In this document: positions 33,384 to 40,878 of the stretch, in pieces | How the letters are laid out: each line of letters begins with the position of its first letter | How positions within the stretch are numbered: position 1 is the first letter of the stretch | From: Billgrantia saliphila | GTDB taxonomy: Bacteria > Pseudomonadota > Gammaproteobacteria > Pseudomonadales > Halomonadaceae | NCBI RefSeq assembly: GCF_002930105.1 | Contig: NZ_PJRN01000010.1 | Span: forward strand, 62,001-126,000 | Length of the DNA: 64,000 bases | Direction of reading: 5' to 3' | Notes under the pieces: generated by a model | Told to the model about the DNA's origin: nothing | Seen by the model: only the letters and a program-made list of their open reading frames with translations | The model's database searches: none | Translations under genes and position numbers: made by a program

Positions 33384-34148
33384 GTGAAACATACAGGTAC
33401 TCTGGAAGATCTGGTTACCACGATAAAGGGTTGTGGGTTTACGGTTGAGCAGGTGCTTGATCATGAGCACAGCCACCAGGTCCGTACCAGTGAAGGAGCA
33501 ATAGCTAACTGGTACCCATCCAAGGGAACTGTAGTTTTTCAGGGGCCACGCGCACCAAAGGAGAAGTTGCAGGCCGCCTGGACTACTTACACAGGAAGCG
33601 CAGCATCCGCGCCACAGACGAACCCTGAACCGATTGCCCACCCCACAGCTCCTGCGAACCCAGCGACCGCAAATAAGAAAGTTTTCGTCGTACATGGACA
33701 CGATACGGCAGCGCGTGAGCAGCTAGAGCTCGTTCTGCATAAGCTTGGGCTTGATCCCTTTGTGCTTGCCAATACCGGGGGTGGCGGTCTAACGATTATT
33801 GAAGCATTGGAGGCAGAAATAGGGCCGCGCAGCAATCAAGCGCGATTTGGCATTGTTCTGATGACACCTGATGATATGGGGTACGCAAAAAGCGCCGGTT
33901 CCGAGAGTGTCCAGCCGCGTGCCCGTCAGAATGTTGTGCTTGAGATGGGTATGCTGATCTCCGCACTTGGTCGCCCAAACATGGCTATCCTGAAGAAGGG
34001 GCATCTTGAGGCGCCGTCTGACGCGCAGGGCATTCTTTATATCCCCTTCAATGACCATGTGAAGGAGACTGTACCTAGGCTGGCAGACAGACTTCGCGAA
34101 GCGGGGTTCGTGCTCAATCCGGAAGCGATCACGCGTGCCTCTAGCTAG
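33384..34148 (+). CDS. TIR-like nucleotide-binding protein (PF10137 type)
   Basis: A 254-residue protein. Residues ~1-65 form a small domain ending in IANWYPSKGTVVFQGP. A Pro/Ala-rich linker (66-97) leads to a TIR-like domain (98-240) that begins KKVFVVHGHDTAAREQLELVL and carries the conserved acidic TIIEALE helix and FGIVLMTPDDMGY. This type is the TIR/STING-partner and Pycsar-effector fold that cleaves NAD+ in CBASS or Pycsar. Here no cyclase gene accompanies it. GTG at 33384 follows AGGAG. It ends at an attC-like site and is probably the cargo of an integron cassette. Confidence 0.83.
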   Translation: MKHTGTLEDLVTTIKGCGFTVEQVLDHEHSHQVRTSEGAIANWYPSKGTVVFQGPRAPKEKLQAAWTTYTGSAASAPQTNPEPIAHPTAPANPATANKKVFVVHGHDTAAREQLELVLHKLGLDPFVLANTGGGGLTIIEALEAEIGPRSNQARFGIVLMTPDDMGYAKSAGSESVQPRARQNVVLEMGMLISALGRPNMAILKKGHLEAPSDAQGILYIPFNDHVKETVPRLADRLREAGFVLNPEAITRASS

Positions 34149-34149
34149 T

Positions 34150-34222
34150 GCATAACAAGTCCATCGAACGGACGTGAAAAAAGCTGACGCTTTTCGTACG
34201 CCGCTCATGTCCGGCGTTAACT
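34150..34222. repeat. attC-like recombination site 1
   Basis: It starts one base after the TIR-like stop. Left core GCATAAC and right core GTTAACT flank paired segments (CATCGAACGG against CCGCTCATG, with extrahelical bases) and a terminal AAAAGC-TGAC-GCTTTT hairpin. This order of cores, imperfect stem and variable tip, placed directly after a stop codon, is the integron cassette layout. Each core has deviations from the RYYYAAC / GTTRRRY consensus. Confidence 0.68.
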
Positions 34223-34245
34223 AGCGCAGAAATGGCGGAAGCTAG

Positions 34246-35409
34246 TTGCAAATTGAAATAGTATTCCAGGTTAAGCTTACATTAGAAAAAGAGGAGGGTT
34301 GGGTGAGAAGTGTTTATTCAGCAGTTTATTATCCTAATAGCTATATCCAAGACCAAAGATCATTAATGGCGTATCTTTTTATTTATGATGAGTTACATTT
34401 TGTTACTTTTTCCACTGATTCAAGAAATCCTACGGAGTATTTTAAAAACATACCTGACCATACGGAGATATCGTCAATAACAAAAAAAGGTAAGAGAAAT
34501 TTTTGGGTTACGAGTAACGAAGTGAAATCTAATCTTAGCGGAAGACTTGATGAACAGACTAGACAGGTAGTAGAGTTTTATCAATTTATACAGCGGTATA
34601 AAAGATTTATCGGAGACTCCATTCATTTTCATCCTAATATGATAGCAAGTCTATTATCAAGGATGACTGATCAAATAACTGGAGCAGGTCTTCCTGCCTC
34701 TGATTTGATACAAGTCTTGCTGAGGCAGGACCCCGCTATTATTGAGTTCGATAAGTTTCAAAATGAGTTTCCAGAGGTGAAAACTGAAACCCTGTGGGCA
34801 ACAGTTCCTACAGCATTGAGTCTTGCAAAAGAAAAAGAATTAATACTAATAAGTGACAGTTCAGATATACCTGTCCCTTTATTGTCTAATAAGGTTAAAA
34901 ATGTCAAATTGTTAACCAGTATTTTGGCAGAAGAGTGCATAAAGATCACCATACCTGACTGTAGCTCAGCTAACCCTGAAGAAATTTTTGAAATTAGAGA
35001 AAAGTTAAAAGATGCGTTAATACCATTTAGAATGTCATTGCAAAAGTTGTCAGGTGACTTGCGGAATTCTCTAGATGAAGACATGGCAATAGAGGACGTT
35101 AAAGGAGAAGCTAAGTTTATTGTAGAAAGTCAAATACAACCGGCAGTATACGAATTACAGAAAAGTATAGAAAAGAGTAATTCTAAATTGATAAATAAGG
35201 TTTTTGGTAAGGTTTTAAGCTGGATCCCTTATGTTGCAAAGGCTTATGCTATGCCTACTCCCGATAACCTATTGTCAGTTGCAAGAAAAATGGGGGCTGA
35301 CTCAAGCTCCGTTTTTGATGCTATAGATGACATTTCTTATACCAAAGCTCAGGGGCTTTCATTTTTGCTACAGGTAGAACAAGCTACAACTAAAAAGTTA
35401 TCAGGCTGA
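34246..35409 (+). CDS. Unrecognised 387-residue protein in cassette island
   Basis: No family is recognised. The N-terminal ~100 residues look beta-rich (VRSVYSAVYYPNSYIQ, LFIYDELHFVTFS), the middle is mixed, and residues ~250-350 are largely helical with an amphipathic LSWIPYVAKAYAMPTPDNLLSV-type segment. There is no signal peptide, P-loop or nuclease motif. The start is unsure: TTG at 34246 is the first, GTG at 34303 follows GAGGAGGG at 4 bases, and ATG occurs about 40 codons in. AT-rich codon use contrasts with the chromosome. It lies between attC-like sites 1 and 2, and the neighbouring cargo suggests defence. Confidence 0.7.
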   Translation: MQIEIVFQVKLTLEKEEGWVRSVYSAVYYPNSYIQDQRSLMAYLFIYDELHFVTFSTDSRNPTEYFKNIPDHTEISSITKKGKRNFWVTSNEVKSNLSGRLDEQTRQVVEFYQFIQRYKRFIGDSIHFHPNMIASLLSRMTDQITGAGLPASDLIQVLLRQDPAIIEFDKFQNEFPEVKTETLWATVPTALSLAKEKELILISDSSDIPVPLLSNKVKNVKLLTSILAEECIKITIPDCSSANPEEIFEIREKLKDALIPFRMSLQKLSGDLRNSLDEDMAIEDVKGEAKFIVESQIQPAVYELQKSIEKSNSKLINKVFGKVLSWIPYVAKAYAMPTPDNLLSVARKMGADSSSVFDAIDDISYTKAQGLSFLLQVEQATTKKLSG

Positions 35410-35422
35410 TAGTTAAGCGCTC

Positions 35423-35547
35423 AGCTAACAAACTGTTAAGGTTGATTCGCAACGCGTGGCACTTTCATTATTCGTTGCGTTTAGTGTTTAAGGGCGTTTG
35501 CAGAGGCGCAGGTATTGCGTCGCTCACACCATAACAGAGCGTTAAAC
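35423..35547. repeat. attC-like recombination site 2 (long, VCR-like)
   Basis: It begins 14 bases after the 387-residue gene. Left core AGCTAAC; right core GTTAAAC, which fits GTTRRRY exactly. Left segment CTGTTAAGGTTGA...CGCAACGCG pairs with right segment TTGCGTCGCTCACACCATAACAG. The ~125-bp length and motifs such as AACGCGTGGC and GTTTAGTGTT recall the long attC repeats (VCR) of Vibrio-type integrons. This is the clearest long attC in the window. Confidence 0.75.
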
Positions 35548-35559
35548 TTTGGGAGAAGT

Positions 35560-35955
35560 ATGCAGACAACTCGTCCTACACACATAGAGGTGGCAGACCA
35601 TTTCTATCACGATTCGATTGCTCTGCTTAAGCGATATGAGCACTGTATCGAAAGCGAATTCCCTGACTTTTCGTCTCTGAAATCTCGCCGAATGAAATGC
35701 TTTATCGACTTGCGAATGGCAATGGAAAGTGCTTTGTAGTCAGTGGTTTCTTACTACTGCCACAGCAATCTTCAAGGTAAAAAATTGGTCCAGAAAGTTG
35801 AGAACTATCGACACAACATGGATAAATTGAAACCACCAACATTTCCACATCTTCCTGAAAAGATTGTGGAGAGCGTTTCTTCAGTGTGCGATCACAGCTT
35901 CGCCTTAATTCCGAAGCCACATATATTGTCAGTGTTAAATATTGATTTATACTAA
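35560..35955 (+). pseudogene. Small cassette gene interrupted by in-frame TAG
   Basis: The ATG at 35560 follows GGGAGAAG and lies 13 bases from the attC core, as in a fresh cassette. The frame runs 59 codons (MQTTRPTHIEVADHFYHDS...) to a TAG at 35737-35739 and then continues uninterrupted in the same frame for 71 codons to a TAA at 35953-35955. Without the stop it is a ~131-residue helical protein (LLKRYEHCIESEFPDF ... KKLVQKVENYRHNM). A nonsense mutation is the simplest reading; readthrough or a sequence error cannot be excluded. There is no known family. Confidence 0.62.
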
Positions 35956-35988
35956 TTCATATTCGTTTCATACCAGTGAAGCCAGAAA

Positions 35989-38013
35989 GTGAGTTTTAAT
36001 ATGGGTAACATGAAAATAAGTGGTACAGCGGACATCACTCACGAAGGCATAAAGAAACATTTTACTAAATGGAAGAAAGATCCATTTCAGGCAATTATCG
36101 AGCTAATAGCTAACGGCTTCGATGCTGGTGCAAAACGTGTTGATGTCATCGTTGACCATAATGAAATACACGGTCTTGAATCCGTAACTGTGCTAGACAA
36201 TGGATCAGGAATTGATATTAATAAATGTGACTTGCATTTCTCTAAATTCAACGAATCATCTAAGCATGGAGATGATGACGCGCAAGGTGCGCATGGTAAA
36301 GGGAGGCTTGCTTTTCATTTGCTGTGCTCTAGCGCCTCATGGTTCACAAAATGTCAAAAAACGAACTCAATAATAAAAATAGAAAGTCAGAGGCTTCGAA
36401 ATTTTACTGCGGAAGAGATAGATCGCAGTGATCAACATGCGCTATTAAGTCGCATGGATTCAGGAACATGTGTAGTTCTTAAGTATTTTAGTGAGAACCT
36501 TCCTGAAGAGGAGGCGATCAAAAGACGTCTTGAGACCTATTTTGGCTGGCGATTAGCTCTAAACCCTGATCGAGAATTAACCATTAATGGGGCGAAAGTT
36601 GAAATCCCGGAATGCAGGGTTATAGAAAAGGAAGTATCCGTTGATAATGTAACTTTTAAGATTGACTTTATTCGTTGGATAAATAAACCCGGAGATGAAA
36701 AATCGTACAATTATGTAGTAAATAATGAGGGTAGAATTCTTCATAGGGCTTTGAGTAGTTTTAATAATAAACCTTTGTTTTATCTTAGCACCTACGCTCG
36801 ATCCGACTGGTTTGATAATTTTGACAAGCACAATACACCGTTAAACTTTTCAGGTAATGCGCAAGTAAATGAAAGTTCTCCTGAGTTTAAGGAGCTAAAA
36901 AAAATAATAAATAATCTTAGCAGTGAGATCTATGAAGAATTTCTTCGTGAGTTTGTGGACGAAAAAATTGAAGAGTATGAGTCCAAAGGGTATTTTCCTG
37001 ACCATAAATTCATCAGCCAAGAAGAATCTATTTGGCGGAGAAGGAATACTAAGTCTTTTGTAAAAAAATTGTATATTACAGACCCTTCTATATTTAACAA
37101 CACTAAAGAGAAGCCATTAAAGATACTTATTGCATTAATTGATAAGATTCTTGTCTCAAACGAAAACGATACCATTTTTGATGTTATTGGGGAGATTCTT
37201 GACCTAAGCGAAAGCCAAATTGAATTGCTATCGGATCAAATTAGTAACTCTTCGCTAGAAAACATAGTTAGCACAATTGAAATACTGCAGAAGCGAGAGC
37301 TTGCGGTACATAAATTGCGTGAAATAATGTTAAAGCATTACAAGGAAGTTCTTGAAACGCCTGACCTGCAAGGTATTATAGAAAGTAATACGTGGCTCTT
37401 CGGCAACCAATATACAATTCTTGGCGCTGAAGAAGATGATTTTCAAAGAGTTGCATTAAACTTGAGAGGGTCAGTTAAGGGTATAGAGATAATAGATCAA
37501 AATGATTTTGAATCGGCAGACTTAGATGATGGTCTAAATATAGATGGTGTCAGGCGACAAGTGGATCTATTCTTGGCTAGAAAGAAGTTGAATTTTAATT
37601 CTAGGGGAGAGTCCTATTTTCAGTGTACGATCATCGAAATCAAGAAGCCTGCAATTGCCTTAAATGAAAAGCATCTTAAGCAAATAAAAGATTACGCAAG
37701 GGTTATATCTGAGCATACGGGCTTCTCTATGGAGAAAATGCGTTTCGAAATCATTCTAGTTGGCAGGAAAATATCTGAAAGAGATTTTGATATTAATTCG
37801 GCTCTAGAAACTGCAGAAGCGAAGAACGAGCCTGGATTAGTTTTTAGTACAAAAAATGATCGCATCAAAGGCTATGTTAAGACATGGGGTACGATTTTCG
37901 CTGAATTTGACTTGTCGAATCACTATTTGCTTGAACGGCTTAAAACGAAGAGAAAATCCTTAGAAACAAAGACATCAGATCAGCTGGTTGATGATCTTAA
38001 GAGTCCGGCCTAA
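35989..38013 (+). CDS. GHKL ATPase fused to PD-(D/E)XK nuclease (Shedu/DUF4263-like)
   Basis: A 674-residue predicted defence protein. The N-terminal HATPase has an N box (E38-N42-D45, ELIANGFDAGAK), G1 DNGSG at 70-74 and a G2 loop GAHGKGRLA at 100-108. A helical middle follows. The C-terminal third is a PD-(D/E)XK nuclease: IESNTWLFG near 460, Asp526 (QVDLF), Glu550-x-Lys552 (IIEIKKP) and a LKQIKDYA helix, as in Shedu-type DUF4263 nucleases. GTG at 35989 or ATG at 36001 could start it. It is strongly AT-rich and followed four bases later by attC-like site 3. ATP-gated DNA cleavage is inferred. Confidence 0.82.
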   Translation: MSFNMGNMKISGTADITHEGIKKHFTKWKKDPFQAIIELIANGFDAGAKRVDVIVDHNEIHGLESVTVLDNGSGIDINKCDLHFSKFNESSKHGDDDAQGAHGKGRLAFHLLCSSASWFTKCQKTNSIIKIESQRLRNFTAEEIDRSDQHALLSRMDSGTCVVLKYFSENLPEEEAIKRRLETYFGWRLALNPDRELTINGAKVEIPECRVIEKEVSVDNVTFKIDFIRWINKPGDEKSYNYVVNNEGRILHRALSSFNNKPLFYLSTYARSDWFDNFDKHNTPLNFSGNAQVNESSPEFKELKKIINNLSSEIYEEFLREFVDEKIEEYESKGYFPDHKFISQEESIWRRRNTKSFVKKLYITDPSIFNNTKEKPLKILIALIDKILVSNENDTIFDVIGEILDLSESQIELLSDQISNSSLENIVSTIEILQKRELAVHKLREIMLKHYKEVLETPDLQGIIESNTWLFGNQYTILGAEEDDFQRVALNLRGSVKGIEIIDQNDFESADLDDGLNIDGVRRQVDLFLARKKLNFNSRGESYFQCTIIEIKKPAIALNEKHLKQIKDYARVISEHTGFSMEKMRFEIILVGRKISERDFDINSALETAEAKNEPGLVFSTKNDRIKGYVKTWGTIFAEFDLSNHYLLERLKTKRKSLETKTSDQLVDDLKSPA

Positions 38014-38016
38014 GAA

Positions 38017-38076
38017 ATTTAACAAGTGCGGTCAAGGGACGCACCTGACGTCGCGCCCCTGCCGCTAGCGTTAACC
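38017..38076. repeat. attC-like recombination site 3
   Basis: It begins four bases after the ATPase-nuclease stop. Left core ATTTAAC fits RYYYAAC exactly; the right core is GTTAACC. GTGCGGTCAAGGGACGC pairs with GCGCCCCTGCCGC around an ACCTGACGTC tip. The compact 60-bp shape is that of a typical short attC. Confidence 0.78.
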
Positions 38077-38122
38077 AACCAACCCCCTTCATGCCTCACC
38101 CACGCGGCAAAGGACCCCACCA

Positions 38123-38473
38123 GTGATCATCCCCCAAGACGGGCGCTTGCGGCTGGATCGCGAGCGCTTGAAACAGCATCGCAAGCGGCTGGGCCTGAGT
38201 CAGGAGGCGCTGGCTGAATACTGTTTTGATAGACGCCTGTGCGTCTCCATCGCTTCCATCAAGCGGGCCGAGAGTGGCAAGGCGGTGCTTTATCGTACCG
38301 CTCGCCACCTGGCCGAGATCTACAAGGTCGAGGTAGAGGCATTATCGGTGGAGGCCGAAGAGGCTTCCGCTGTGTCCGCTGCTGATGTGGAGGAGATGGA
38401 GAGCGCCCGCGTGTTGATCCAGCTGCACGCCGTGGCGGCCGATCCGTCGGCCCTGGCGAGCAAAGAGCCCTGA
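38123..38473 (+). CDS. XRE-type helix-turn-helix protein, probably truncated
   Basis: A 116-residue protein with an XRE/Cro-like HTH (residues 10-70: RLRLDRERLKQHRKRLGLSQEALAEYCF ... SIASIKRAESGKAVLYRTARHLAEIY) starting with GTG at 38123. In related genomes an HTH of this kind commonly fronts a large multidomain protein (kinase, AAA or nucleotide cyclase); here the frame ends after an acidic tail. Either it is a stand-alone regulator or the N-terminal stub left after an insertion or deletion. GC-rich codon use places it outside the AT-rich island, 46 bases from attC-like site 3. Confidence 0.68.
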   Translation: MIIPQDGRLRLDRERLKQHRKRLGLSQEALAEYCFDRRLCVSIASIKRAESGKAVLYRTARHLAEIYKVEVEALSVEAEEASAVSAADVEEMESARVLIQLHAVAADPSALASKEP

Positions 38474-38566
38474 AACGCCAGCGTGTATCGCGGTGTCGGC
38501 TTCGGGCTAACCATTTTCCACGTCAACTTAAAGACTTTCGATCCTCTTGACGTAGCGTTGCGAGGG

Positions 38567-39307
38567 TCAAGCAAAACCGCCATTCACTCGGACGATTTGT
38601 GCATTGACCCAACCCCCATCCTTGCCCACCAGGAAGGAAACCGCGTTGGCGATGTCCACCGTCTGGCCCAGGCGCTCCAAAGGCGCCATGTCCGAAAGCG
38701 TTGCGATCTGCTCCTCGGTCTTGCCTTTGAAGAACAACTCGGTGGCGACCGGTCCCGGGGCGACCGCATTCACCGTGATGTTGCGGCCACGCAGCTCGTT
38801 GGCGAGCACGTGGACCAAACCTTCGACGGCAGCCTTGGAAGCGATGTACGGTCCATAGCCCGGCATCGCCTTGGCGATAGCACTGCTGGAGAGGGCTACG
38901 ATGCGCCCACCATCGCCCAGGACTTCCGCGGCCTTGGCCAGAACGAGGAAGGTGCCCCGAACGTTCGTCGTCATCATCCGGTCCAGCGCCTCCGCGTTGT
39001 CCATCTTGATCGGTGCAAGCTCCATGGTGCCTGCGTTGCAGATTACCGCATCCACACGCTCGTAGCTCTGCTGAGTAACCTTGAACAGCTTGGCGACATC
39101 GTCGGCATCGGCAACGTCGCCCTGGACGGCGACGGCGAGCCCACCTTGGGCCTGGATTGCCGCGACCGTATCTTCCGCCTGGGCCTGCTGTCCCGCATAG
39201 CCGACGACAACGGCAAAGCCATCATCCGCCAAGCGCAGTGCGATCTCCTTGCCGATGCCGCGTGATGCGCCGGTCACGATGGCAACTCTATGTTCCGCGT
39301 TATTCAT
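38567..39307 (-). CDS. SDR-family oxidoreductase
   Basis: A 246-residue classical SDR: TGASRGIGKEIA (residues ~13-24), CNAG, the catalytic Ser-Tyr-Lys in ALSSSAIAKAMPGYGPYIASKAAVEG, and the closing VNGGFA. It is FabG-like but has no fatty-acid gene context. It is followed on the same strand by genes for a quinone-oxidoreductase-like enzyme and an NTF2-like protein (read order: NTF2-like, oxidoreductase, SDR), which suggests one detoxification or catabolic unit controlled by the divergent LysR gene. Confidence 0.87.
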   Translation of the reverse strand: MNNAEHRVAIVTGASRGIGKEIALRLADDGFAVVVGYAGQQAQAEDTVAAIQAQGGLAVAVQGDVADADDVAKLFKVTQQSYERVDAVICNAGTMELAPIKMDNAEALDRMMTTNVRGTFLVLAKAAEVLGDGGRIVALSSSAIAKAMPGYGPYIASKAAVEGLVHVLANELRGRNITVNAVAPGPVATELFFKGKTEEQIATLSDMAPLERLGQTVDIANAVSFLVGKDGGWVNAQIVRVNGGFA

Positions 39308-39388
39308 GGTTTCGATTCCTGAGCTGTACCCGTGAGACCAATTGGGGCTGCGACTGCCGCGATTTCCTTCCTCACGGCGTTATGAGAA

Positions 39389-40309
39389 TTAGTTGCTCAC
39401 GCGTACGAGGACCTTGCCGCGCGCATGCCCGGTGGCCAGCTTCTCCAGCGCCGAGCGCGTCTCCTCCAGGGGGAAGATCGAGTCGGTGATGATCTGTAGG
39501 TGTCCGGCCTGGAGCTGACGGGTTGCCTCTGGCAGGAAGGGCGTTGCGCTCGCGAAAAAAACGAACTCTCCGGTTTGCCCGCTTCTGGACTTGATGCCGA
39601 ATTCCACGAGGCTTGCGATGCGCCCCCCGGGACGCAGCACGGACCACGACTTCTCGAGGGTCTCGCCGCCGATGGTGTCTAGCACTAGATCGATGTCGCG
39701 CAGTCGGTTGAAATCCTCGGTGCGGTAGTCGATAACCTCGTCCGCGCCCAAGCTCTTCACTAGCTCGATGTTCCTGGCCGACGCCGTGGCGATGACATGG
39801 GCACCCGCATGGTGGGCCTGCTGGATTGCCAGGCTGCCGACGCCTCCCGCCGCCGCATGAATTAGGACCCGTTGCCCGCGTTGAAGATGACCGACCTCGA
39901 AGAGAGCCTGCCTTGCCGTGCCGAAGGTGGTCGGCAGGGCGGCCGCCTGCTCGAAGCTCATCTCCGCGGGGATCACGCAGAGGTCCGCTGCGGTGATCAC
40001 CACGTTTCTACCGAACGCGCCTCCTGAGTTCGGCGCAGTCCGACCGAATACGCGATCGCCCGGCCTCAGGTTCTCCACCTCCGCACCGACTGCATCGACT
40101 ACGCCGCTGAAGTCGGTGCCCGGCACATACGGGAACTCGACGGGAAAAACCTGCTGCATGTACCCGGCGATGATCTTCAGGTCCAGGGGATTGGCGCCCG
40201 ACACTTCGACGCTGACAACGGCTTCGTTTGGCTGTAAATCGCGCAGGGTGGCTTCGCCAATCGTGATGAACTCTGCGCCACCGAAGGCGTTGAGAAGGGC
40301 TGCTTTCAT
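39389..40309 (-). CDS. NADP-dependent quinone oxidoreductase-like (zinc-less MDR family)
   Basis: A 306-residue medium-chain reductase: MKAALLNAFGG start, VPGTDFSGVVDAVG, the cofactor loop HAAAGGVGSLAIQQA and a C-terminal FPLEETRSALEKLATGHARGKVLVRV. The zinc-ligand residues of alcohol dehydrogenases are absent, placing it with QOR/zeta-crystallin-like enzymes that reduce quinones or enones. The ATG at 40309 follows GGAGACG; the frame to 40420 is not needed. It lies 81 bases upstream of the SDR gene on the same strand. Confidence 0.88.
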   Translation of the reverse strand: MKAALLNAFGGAEFITIGEATLRDLQPNEAVVSVEVSGANPLDLKIIAGYMQQVFPVEFPYVPGTDFSGVVDAVGAEVENLRPGDRVFGRTAPNSGGAFGRNVVITAADLCVIPAEMSFEQAAALPTTFGTARQALFEVGHLQRGQRVLIHAAAGGVGSLAIQQAHHAGAHVIATASARNIELVKSLGADEVIDYRTEDFNRLRDIDLVLDTIGGETLEKSWSVLRPGGRIASLVEFGIKSRSGQTGEFVFFASATPFLPEATRQLQAGHLQIITDSIFPLEETRSALEKLATGHARGKVLVRVSN

Positions 40310-40334
40310 GAGCGTCTCCAATGATATGGGTTGG

Positions 40335-40781
40335 TCAAGCCTGCTGCGGGAACTGGCCAAGCTGGAGGAAGAGGCCGAACCAGTCCTCCATGTGCCACGT
40401 CGTGGTGATTCGCTTGCCATCCAGTGAATGGAACTCGTGGAGACGGAAGCTCACCTTTTTTCCGGTAGGGGCGATGCCGAAAAGCTCGCCCTGATGAGTG
40501 CCGCTGATCTCAGCGCGAACACCGATCCTGCCGGGCTCCTGGATCATGTCGTGGACGGTTATCTGAACGTCGGGGAAAGCCTGCATGACGCTATGGATGA
40601 TGGGCTTGATGCCTTCCGACCCGGCATCCTGGCCGGGTGCCAGCGGAATGTCGTCCCAGGTGGTAGCGAGGACTTCATCGACAAGGTCGGGGTTCTTGTC
40701 GCTGAACGCCCGGTAGAACGTCTCTACGGCCTGGCGTTCAGCGCGAAGCCGGTCAGCCAGTGCAATGCTGGGTGTGCTCAT
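40335..40781 (-). CDS. NTF2/SnoaL-like ester cyclase-type protein
   Basis: A 148-residue protein with the SnoaL pattern: a helical N-terminus (ERQAVETFYRAFSDKNPDLVDEVLA), IIHSVMQAFPDVQITVHDMI and HQGELFGIAPTGKKVSFRLHEFHSLDGKRITTTWHMEDWFGLFLQLG. This subgroup is annotated as predicted ester cyclases. The ATG at 40781 is chosen; the frame opens at 40850. It is first of a three-gene run with the QOR-like and SDR genes and is divergent from the LysR gene. Confidence 0.82.
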   Translation of the reverse strand: MSTPSIALADRLRAERQAVETFYRAFSDKNPDLVDEVLATTWDDIPLAPGQDAGSEGIKPIIHSVMQAFPDVQITVHDMIQEPGRIGVRAEISGTHQGELFGIAPTGKKVSFRLHEFHSLDGKRITTTWHMEDWFGLFLQLGQFPQQA

Positions 40782-40847
40782 GGGGTTGCTCTCGTTCCGT
40801 TTGATGACTATGGCGAGAGTCTGCGAAAGGCCGTAAGATCCGTCCAA

Positions 40848-40875
40848 CAAATAACTTGTATGGATATTTATTTGT
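40848..40875. promoter_or_regulatory. Perfect inverted repeat at LysR gene start
   Basis: ACAAATAA (40848-40855) and TTATTTGT (40868-40875) are perfectly complementary with a 12-bp spacer. The repeat ends three bases before the GTG start of the LysR gene. It is a clear candidate for the autoregulatory LysR operator that also drives the divergent three-gene run. Confidence 0.62.
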
Positions 40876-40878
40876 CCT

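Noticed and set aside
33384..34148. CBASS, Pycsar or Thoeris system
   Set aside because: The TIR-like protein fits the effector side, but no CD-NTase, Pycsar cyclase, ThsA or accessory gene is present in the window.
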